From positions 2,709,608 to 2,773,607 of the forward strand of contig NZ_CP101620.1 in NCBI RefSeq assembly GCF_024399475.1: DNA of 64,000 nucleotides. The letters run 5' to 3'. The notes under the pieces were generated by a model. It had not been told where the DNA came from. It worked only from the letters and a program-made list of their open reading frames with translations, and did no database searches. The position numbers were made by a program, and so were the translations under genes. Positions 58,847 to 64,000 of this stretch are shown here, one piece after another. Position 1 is the stretch's first letter. Each line of letters starts with the position of its first letter. This DNA is from Allocoprobacillus halotolerans (lineage in GTDB: Bacteria; Bacillota_I; Bacilli_A; Erysipelotrichales; Coprobacillaceae).

Positions 58847-60202
58847 TCATATTGACTTTGATTGTCTGCTTAGATGCTTATCATCTTTTGCTTGTTCCAT
58901 TTCCTCTTTATGAATTTTTTCAAGCTTATCTTTCATAACAGTTGAACGTTTCTTTATATCACCATAAAGTCTCACCGCCTTTCTAAGTTCCTTGATTTCA
59001 TTTGATAAGGTTTCAATATCCTGTTGAAGCATTGTTTTTGTTTCAAGCTTACGGCATCGTTTTACTTTGTTGTAAAGACATCTTCTTTCTTTAACCAAAT
59101 TTTCTAGCTTTTCATTCACTTCATTTTCCTTTTGTTCAAGTTCCTCTAAGGTATTGATTTGTTGTTTACCAAGCAGTGTTGCTTCTCTTGTAATCTTATC
59201 CATATAACGAATATCCTCCTTTAACAAAAAATACACCTTATTAGGTGCATGATTACGGATAATTCCCATTCGATACATATAATGAAAATACAATGCCTTG
59301 ATTCCTTTTAATTTCTTTTGCTTTTCAAAATGACCATGAAAATAAAATGTTTTTTTCTTTACATGAGTAGGACCATCTACAAACATTGTATTGCTGAGAA
59401 TTCTTTCCTTGATCCCATCCTCACTGTAATCCTCATCTTTAGATAAATTATGAAGTCTAAAAAATCTTGGAGCACCTGGTGGCTTGACAGCAATGTGCTT
59501 AACATTAGTCTTGACTTCATAATCCATCTCTTTAAGATTTCTAACAAACTGTGTAAAAGTTCTGCTGTTACGAATTGCACGATCAACATCATCCTTGATA
59601 AGCGTTCTTCTTGTAGGAATACGCTGTTTTTCAGCAAGCCACTCTGAATAGTGTTTTGCTTTCTTGGGATGCCTGATAACACTCAACGCATATTCCTTGC
59701 ATAAATCATCTGACAATCTTCTAAACCTGTCATAATCAATATGCTTATTTAAAAATCTTTTATGCGTTGTCCATGAAACTGAATTAACAACGAAATGATT
59801 ATGAAAATGTTTTTTATCAAGATGTGTCGTCACCAATACTTCAAAATCATTTCCCCACATTCTTTTGGCAAGCTCCACTCCAATCGCATGTGCTGTTTCT
59901 GCTGTCACCTCACCTGGACTAAATGACTGATAACAATGAAATGCTAGAACGCCATCTTCCTTTTGAGCAGCTTTTTTTGTACTGACCATCTGCTGTAAAA
60001 CATTATCTGGAGAACAGTTGACACCACTGACATAAAACTGCTTTTCTGTTTTTAAATCATCTGCTGCATATTCAATCACATTTTCCAAACCTTTAAACTG
60101 ATAATCATTCAAATCCTTATTTTCTGTTTTATCAGGATTTGAAACATATTCAAGAACACGTTTTAAGTTATCATTAACTGCCCATATTTTTGTTGTTGCC
60201 AT
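58847..60202 (-). CDS. MobP-type relaxase
   Basis: 451 residues. N-terminal relaxase domain: TKIWAVNDNLKRVLEYVSN, a possible nicking Tyr in LEYVSNP or IEYAADD, and the three-His metal motif THLDKKHFHNHFVVNSVSW near residue 125. The C-terminal half is helical with a coiled coil (LEELEQKENEVNEKLENLV). It nicks oriT and leads the strand into the recipient. Shares one base with the MobC stop. It is intact. Confidence 0.93.
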   Translation of the reverse strand: MATTKIWAVNDNLKRVLEYVSNPDKTENKDLNDYQFKGLENVIEYAADDLKTEKQFYVSGVNCSPDNVLQQMVSTKKAAQKEDGVLAFHCYQSFSPGEVTAETAHAIGVELAKRMWGNDFEVLVTTHLDKKHFHNHFVVNSVSWTTHKRFLNKHIDYDRFRRLSDDLCKEYALSVIRHPKKAKHYSEWLAEKQRIPTRRTLIKDDVDRAIRNSRTFTQFVRNLKEMDYEVKTNVKHIAVKPPGAPRFFRLHNLSKDEDYSEDGIKERILSNTMFVDGPTHVKKKTFYFHGHFEKQKKLKGIKALYFHYMYRMGIIRNHAPNKVYFLLKEDIRYMDKITREATLLGKQQINTLEELEQKENEVNEKLENLVKERRCLYNKVKRCRKLETKTMLQQDIETLSNEIKELRKAVRLYGDIKKRSTVMKDKLEKIHKEEMEQAKDDKHLSRQSKSI

Positions 60203-60564
60203 TATGATTCCTCCAATGTTCTTGACTGGTTTATGCTTTCCATGATTTTTAAAATCTCCTGTTGAAGTCTTTCTGATTCATGTTTGTACTTCATGACATC
60301 AATAGATGATGTCTTATAAGCAATGACAGCTATCTGATTAAGATTGTTGCCAATCATCCTTAACTGTTTAATGATCTCAACAAGTTCATCAGTTGGTTTG
60401 TTGGCTGGTACAACTTTATTGATAAGTGACCTCAAATATTCCTCTCGTGAAAGCCCAGTCATGCTGACCAAGTTATTTAGTTTTTCAAATTCAAGTTGTG
60501 TTAAACGAATTTTAATTTCTTTTGTTCTGTTTATTTTTTTCTTTACCATCATCTTTCCTTTCAA
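60202..60564 (-). CDS. MobC-like relaxosome protein
   Basis: 120 residues: basic start, ribbon-helix-helix-like KEIKIRLTQLEFEKLNNLVSM, then REEYLRSLINKVVPANKPTDEL and the MobC motif IKQLRMIGNNLNQIAVIAYK. It helps open the DNA at oriT for the relaxase, which it overlaps by one base. The ATG could be at 60564 or 60552 (MVKKKINRTK); the AAAGGAAAG upstream suits 60552. Confidence 0.9.
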   Translation of the reverse strand: MKGKMMVKKKINRTKEIKIRLTQLEFEKLNNLVSMTGLSREEYLRSLINKVVPANKPTDELVEIIKQLRMIGNNLNQIAVIAYKTSSIDVMKYKHESERLQQEILKIMESINQSRTLEES

Positions 60565-60602
60565 AAAAAGTCCTATGTTCTTTTGAACATAAGACTGGTT
60601 TA

Positions 60603-60716
60603 TTAATCTTCAATATCTTCATAGGGTTCTAAACCCATTTCTTCCCATGTCACACCATAAGGTGCTCCACCACTTGTATAACCTGCAATATAATAAAATG
60701 TATCATCCTGATCCAT
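60603..60716 (-). CDS. Small conserved ICE protein, 37 residues
   Basis: MDQDDTFYYIAGYTSGGAPY then GVTWEEMGLEPYEDIED, a very conserved acidic peptide in Tn1549-type elements. It starts just upstream of the 60722 gene end, in a different frame. A closely related copy is found at 15038, fused to the partner gene. Function unknown. Confidence 0.7.
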   Translation of the reverse strand: MDQDDTFYYIAGYTSGGAPYGVTWEEMGLEPYEDIED

Positions 60717-60721
60717 ATTGA

Positions 60722-61024
60722 TTAATGATTGAGTTTTTGCTTCAAGTTTTTTCTCTTTTTATTTCGCTTTCTATTAATCAGGGATTGCTGATGAGCCTTA
60801 ACTGCTTTTTTCTCTTTTGCAATTTGTTCTTTGGTTAGCTTAACACCTAAGCGTTGCAATTCATCAACTGCCTTCAATCTATCTACTGCAAACTTTTTAC
60901 GATAGCATTTAACAATATCCTTATTTTCATCATCATTAAAATGAGCAAGCCAGTTTTCTGCCTGTGGTTTTCTCTCTAAAAAGCTCATTCTTTTTTTAGC
61001 CTGCTTCCCCTTATTCTTTTTCAT
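60722..61024 (-). CDS. Small basic ICE protein
   Basis: 100 residues, highly basic: KKRMSFLERKPQAENWLAHF, CYRKKFAVDRLKAVDELQRL, ending in a Lys/Arg-rich tail. It lies between the oriT candidate and MobC, so it may be a DNA-binding accessory of the relaxosome (inference). A degenerate relative is present at 15038-15420. AGAGGTGTTGTG precedes the ATG. Confidence 0.7.
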   Translation of the reverse strand: MKKNKGKQAKKRMSFLERKPQAENWLAHFNDDENKDIVKCYRKKFAVDRLKAVDELQRLGVKLTKEQIAKEKKAVKAHQQSLINRKRNKKRKNLKQKLNH

Positions 61025-61084
61025 AAATCACAACACCTCTTTATATAACATTTATAGCATGGATACATCAAAATAACAACTTTC

Positions 61085-61150
61085 ACTTTTGAGGGTCTTA
61101 GGGATTTTCCCTAACATGCTGACTTTGGGGACAAAAGTCCTTGCTTGCTA
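61085..61150. other. Candidate oriT
   Basis: Non-coding and G+C-richer than its flanks, it holds TTAGGGA-TTT-TCCCTAA (61098-61114) and GGAC-AAAA-GTCC (61129-61140) a short distance apart, next to TTGCTTGCTACAAA. It lies upstream of MobC and the relaxase. Hairpins next to relaxosome genes are the usual form of oriT in MobP systems. The nic site was not defined. Confidence 0.6.
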
Positions 61151-61211
61151 CAAATACAGACATAAAGATAGTCTTTCATAATTTAAATATAAAAGATACC
61201 AATCAAAAAAA

Positions 61212-61409
61212 TTAACGTGATGGTCTATCTTTCTTTTTTACTTTTTCCAATACACAAAATTCAGTATTTGTATGATGACTATAATCAAGAACAATGTCTT
61301 CATTATAATATTTCGATTTTAATTTTTCCAAAGCTTCTTCTTCACTTTTAGCTTCAATTTCTTCTTGATACTGTAATGTTTCAGTAACTTCCACTTTGTA
61401 TTTTGCCAT
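61212..61409 (-). CDS. DpnD/PcfM-like small protein
   Basis: 65 residues: KYKVEVTETLQYQEEIEAKS then EEEALEKLKSKYYNEDIVLD, matching the DpnD/PcfM pattern of small accessory proteins in conjugative plasmids. The start overlaps the previous ORF's stop by one base. Function unknown. Confidence 0.75.
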   Translation of the reverse strand: MAKYKVEVTETLQYQEEIEAKSEEEALEKLKSKYYNEDIVLDYSHHTNTEFCVLEKVKKKDRPSR

Positions 61410-61621
61410 TATTTTTCACCTTGACCTTTCGTATTTATAAAAAAAGAATCAGCATTTTGTTCTAATTTTTCATACTGATTCTTGAGATTATTAAGTTCTT
61501 TTAGACGTGAATTAATAACTGTTAATTCATCATCCAATTGACTACGTTTATCTAGTTTTAATTGTTTTTGTTGTTCCAGTTTTTGTATTTCTTTTATGAT
61601 TTTCTTAATCAAATACACCAC
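61409..61621 (-). CDS. Small coiled-coil ICE protein
   Basis: 70 residues, mostly one long coiled coil (IIKEIQKLEQQKQLKLDKRS, RLKELNNLKNQYEKLEQNAD). AGGAGAGTG lies just upstream of the ATG. Overlaps the PcfM-like gene by one base. A similar small coiled-coil gene often lies here in plasmids of this type. Function unknown. Confidence 0.65.
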   Translation of the reverse strand: MVYLIKKIIKEIQKLEQQKQLKLDKRSQLDDELTVINSRLKELNNLKNQYEKLEQNADSFFINTKGQGEK

Positions 61622-61687
61622 TCTCCTATAAAAAAACAGTTCCTTTTTTTATAAAGTAACTGCTTAAAATATCATTTTATATAATAG

Positions 61688-62335
61688 TTATTTCAAATTA
61701 TGCTCATCATATTCTTTTAAAATATTAACTGAAATCACTTCATCAAATTTAGTATAAATATTTTTCAAATATTCATAATCCTTTATATAAACAAGTTGTT
61801 CATATTTATCTTCTGATCTTTTTTCTCTTGAAAAAATTGCAATAATATTTTTCTTTTCATCTGCATTTGTTTGATTGTTATTTCTCAAACTTCTTGCATG
61901 AAAATCATCACCTATAAAAGCTACAACCATTTTATCTTCAGGACTTTCTATTGCAATTGGAAAATCTCTAGTATGCGTATGCAAATTTACCAAGACAAGA
62001 TTAGTATCAGCATTTGCATAAATGATCTTGTTTATCTTTTTTATTCTTATAATCTTTTTACGGATTGTTCCAAAATCATAATGCTGTTCAGTCTTTATAT
62101 TTTCTTCAGTTAATGTACCCAGTGCACAATGATTATAAAAATCTAAATCACTAAACACATTACGAACACCAGCAAGATGAGCAAAATCTTCCTTGTGAAA
62201 ACAAACAACAACTGAATCTCCATCTTCTGTTATAACCAAAAACTCATTAGGTACAAGATATTTTTTGTATAATCTTGCCCCACTAATAACATCATTTTTT
62301 ATTCTTTTTTTACTGGATTGATTCAAGTTATGCAT
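61688..62335 (-). CDS. PBECR4-like nuclease domain protein (putative toxin)
   Basis: About 215 residues. The pattern FAHLAGVRNVFSDLDFYNHC, ALGTLTEENI, YDFGTIRKKIIRI and FIGDDFHARSLRNNN resembles the PBECR4 family (phage Barnase-EndoU-ColicinE5/D-RelE-like nuclease fold), predicted RNases. ATG at 62335 (MHNLNQSSKKRI) is preferred, after AAGGGGAAAATAAAA; a longer ORF enters the upstream terminator. Directly upstream are a terminator and two 32-bp repeats. This layout is that of type III toxin-antitoxin loci (inference). Family call is by motif memory, not a search. Confidence 0.6.
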   Translation of the reverse strand: MHNLNQSSKKRIKNDVISGARLYKKYLVPNEFLVITEDGDSVVVCFHKEDFAHLAGVRNVFSDLDFYNHCALGTLTEENIKTEQHYDFGTIRKKIIRIKKINKIIYANADTNLVLVNLHTHTRDFPIAIESPEDKMVVAFIGDDFHARSLRNNNQTNADEKKNIIAIFSREKRSEDKYEQLVYIKDYEYLKNIYTKFDEVISVNILKEYDEHNLK

Positions 62336-62353
62336 TTTTATTTTCCCCTTATA

Positions 62354-62379
62354 AACAAAAAACAGGTCAACATGACCTG
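62354..62379 (-). terminator. Intrinsic terminator between repeats and toxin-like gene
   Basis: Minus strand CAGGTCA-TGT-TGACCTG (7-bp stem) followed by TTTTTTG, 19 bases before the ATG at 62335. A second, weaker stem CAGG-ATAAAA-CCTG with TTTTTAA lies at about 62395-62415. Partial termination here would make mostly the repeat RNA and little toxin mRNA. Confidence 0.85.
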
Positions 62380-62420
62380 CTAATACTATCAAATTAAAAA
62401 CAGGTTTTATCCTGGTCGCC

Positions 62421-62549
62421 AGGCTCGTATATTCTTCAATATACACTCGGACGAGATTATTTTTAAGACTATCTCTTGTCTACAGTATTGTTTCCTTACT
62501 GCTAGGCTCGTATATTCTTCAATATACACTCGGACAAGGTTGTTTTTAA
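62421..62549 (-). repeat. Two 32-bp direct repeats with internal hairpin (candidate RNA antitoxin)
   Basis: An identical 32-bp word lies at 62421-62452 and 62504-62535 (period 83). Similarity extends about 14 bases further on one side to TTAAAAA. Each contains GTATATT-GAAG-AATATAC, a 7-bp hairpin with a tetraloop on the minus strand. The repeats are not conserved in one reading frame, so they are probably RNA elements. A CGGTG-AACAGG-CACCG stem lies just upstream (about 62576-62592). Confidence 0.8.
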
Positions 62550-62787
62550 TTCTACCTTTTGAATTCGACTTTTTACGGTGCCTGTTCACCGAGAATGTTA
62601 CCATTCCTAATGTATAATATGCTATTATGTACATCATTATACATAATAATTATTACCATTTTTTTGAGATAAATTCTTTCTTTATCTTCACTTAGATTAT
62701 ACAATAAATTGTTGAAAATTCAAGTTTTCTTATTAATTTTTTTATTATTTTTTCATCTTTATTTGTCTTTAAACTGATTTAATTGTT

Positions 62788-63228
62788 CTAAAAATATTTT
62801 CGAATACTCTTATAATTTTTAATCCATTCATCATCATTTCTTAATAGCTTTATATCTAAAAAATTATCATCATGACTAAGATAATCCATGATAACATGCC
62901 ATCCCATTGGATATTCTATAAAATCTTTTAAAAGCATATTCATATCCTTTTTAAAATGATTAACCAATAAATCCAGATCATCTTCTTCATTAAACTTATA
63001 GTAATCACATGTAAATTCCTTATGACAGGCTTCATTAAATTTAAGCTGAATATTTCCATCAGCATAGATGTTAATCTTAAAATCACACTGATAGCGATGA
63101 ATCCAAAAATAAATACTTTGTGCTTTTACTTCCATTTTATAACTGATACTGCGATTAAATACAACTTGTTTTTGAATACATTTTAAAACTTCATTAACCA
63201 TTTTTCTTTTTAATTCTTTTCTTTCCAT
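62788..63228 (-). CDS. Hypothetical ICE protein
   Basis: 146 residues: basic helical start (MERKELKRKMVNEVLKCIQK), a beta-rich middle (QCDFKINIYADGNIQLKFNE), and a helical acidic end. AAGGAAAACAAT precedes the ATG. It is in line with the toprim gene, 30 bases downstream of it. Function not recognised. Confidence 0.6.
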   Translation of the reverse strand: MERKELKRKMVNEVLKCIQKQVVFNRSISYKMEVKAQSIYFWIHRYQCDFKINIYADGNIQLKFNEACHKEFTCDYYKFNEEDDLDLLVNHFKKDMNMLLKDFIEYPMGWHVIMDYLSHDDNFLDIKLLRNDDEWIKNYKSIRKYF

Positions 63229-63258
63229 ATTGTTTTCCTTTCATTTTTTAACATTCAA

Positions 63259-64000
63259 TTATCTTGTAATGATTTGATGACTTAATACTTTTCTTGCAAG
63301 CACATCATTTATGTCCTTGCAGTGTTTTGGTCTGCAGTCTTGAATCTCATATCTGTCTGCTAAATGATATTTAATTTTCTCACTTGTTTCCAGTCCTGCA
63401 CGATCATTATCCAGATGTAAAACCAATACCTTGATATGGGGATGTTTCATTAAAAACCATTCCAAAGCAACAGGTATTTCACTATGACTAATATCATTTC
63501 CAATTAATGAAGCTCCATCAATTGCAAGATAATTATCTTTATTCCACTCTTGCTTTTTCATCTTCTGCATTGTCTGAAATGACATCAAATCAATTGGACT
63601 TTCAAAAATATGAACAACATCACTGAATGAATTTTCTAATCTGAAGCTGTATCTTTTATCACTTCCAGAAAGATTGCGACGTTCATCTCCTGTGATAGAA
63701 CGCTTAGATGCAAAGCATGGCTTATGATTATCATTGCACCCTACAAAGATAATCGCATGGTCATATTGAGCTTCATAAAGCATATCCCTTTGAAAATAAT
63801 AAGTTACAATCTCCTTATCAATATGACGCTTATTTGTTAAATAATCATATATCTTAAGTGGAAAAGAACTTTTTGGAGGCAGTTTAAACTCTGATTTATC
63901 ATAAAAGATTTTGTGGATTTCTTTGATAACTGGCTTTTCTTTAGTGATGCATTCATCAACAAGCAGTGCAGCTTCTAAGAAGCTCAAGCCCTCCACTTTA
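63259..64000 (-). CDS. Toprim-domain (DUF3991-like) protein, partial at window edge
   Basis: At least 246 residues, open to the right edge. A DUF3991-like region (YLTNKRHIDKEIVTYYFQRD, AIIFVGCNDNHKPCFASKRS) is followed by a toprim domain (VVHIFESPIDLMSF with the Glu, then VLVLHLDNDRAGLETSEKIK with DxD). Such proteins accompany relaxase genes in Tn1549-type elements, perhaps as primase-like factors for strand replacement. The C-terminus is complete (VLARKVLSHQIITR). Confidence 0.87.
   Translation of the reverse strand, partial: KVEGLSFLEAALLVDECITKEKPVIKEIHKIFYDKSEFKLPPKSSFPLKIYDYLTNKRHIDKEIVTYYFQRDMLYEAQYDHAIIFVGCNDNHKPCFASKRSITGDERRNLSGSDKRYSFRLENSFSDVVHIFESPIDLMSFQTMQKMKKQEWNKDNYLAIDGASLIGNDISHSEIPVALEWFLMKHPHIKVLVLHLDNDRAGLETSEKIKYHLADRYEIQDCRPKHCKDINDVLARKVLSHQIITR

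Noticed and set aside
62421-62535. Possible CRISPR array
   Set aside because: Only two repeats 83 bases apart with an internal hairpin and no cas genes nearby; the spacing is too long for CRISPR spacers.
62407-62637. 76-residue ORF on the minus strand across the two direct repeats
   Set aside because: It passes through both repeats in different frames, has no good ribosome site and ends in the terminator region; the repeats behave as RNA elements, not as coding sequence.

Overview
The window is AT-rich (about 30% G+C by eye) and reads as a gut Firmicute, most likely Erysipelotrichia (Coprobacillaceae-like). This is inferred from codon and base composition, the PTS/RpiR-rich sugar gene content, a superoxide reductase, and a Tn916/Tn1549-family conjugative element. 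No rRNA or tRNA gene was seen.

Region 1, about 1-15.6 kb, looks chromosomal. A leftward operon (6560 to 1) encodes two ABC permeases, an ATPase and a lipoprotein, then adenine deaminase and a second amidohydrolase. It lies behind a guanine-class purine riboswitch with its own terminator, so I read it as a purine uptake and salvage operon, although the ABC genes resemble potABCD. Next come superoxide reductase, a macro-domain hydrolase, a DnaQ-like exonuclease, a DUF3737 beta-helix protein, an Fe alcohol dehydrogenase, an SDR protein with a divergent RpiR regulator, and a RelE/ParE toxin-antitoxin pair.

Region 2, about 16.2 kb to the right edge, reads as one integrative conjugative element (ICE) whose right end lies outside the window. 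Its left end carries int, xis, a PemK/MazF toxin, two sigma-like genes, a lone serine-recombinase domain and an XRE regulator. A 430-bp non-coding tract there looks like a structured RNA. The right part (46-64 kb) is the conjugation module: CHAP/lysozyme, VirB4, PrgI, VirB6, Maff2, VirD4, ArdC-like, PcfB, relaxase, MobC, a candidate oriT and a toprim protein. A Shedu-like nuclease with small ORFs is wedged between VirB6 and PrgI. At 61.7-62.6 kb a PBECR4-like nuclease is preceded by two direct repeats and a terminator, the layout of a type III toxin-antitoxin locus.

Between these lies about 25 kb of metabolic cargo: an alpha-galactosidase/mannose-family PTS operon with an AraC regulator; a cluster with MFS, PHP, an EIIB-ROK fusion, acetyltransferase, RbsD-like and EIIB genes; a G+C-richer Rrf2-controlled redox/ADP-ribosylation operon (NAD(P)H-binding, two PNPOx-fold proteins, Zn-macrodomain, Sir2); a beta-glucoside PTS with GH1; and an AtuA/3-hydroxyacyl-CoA dehydrogenase operon with a LacI regulator and three operators.

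More than 25 genes are broken by single-base indels, nearly all one-base deletions in short homopolymers, in housekeeping, cargo and transfer genes alike. This looks like uncorrected long-read sequence error more than biological decay, so I annotate the broken ORFs as single genes and give the lesion position. Three lesions (two in the alcohol dehydrogenase, one in the MFS gene) are less easily explained that way.
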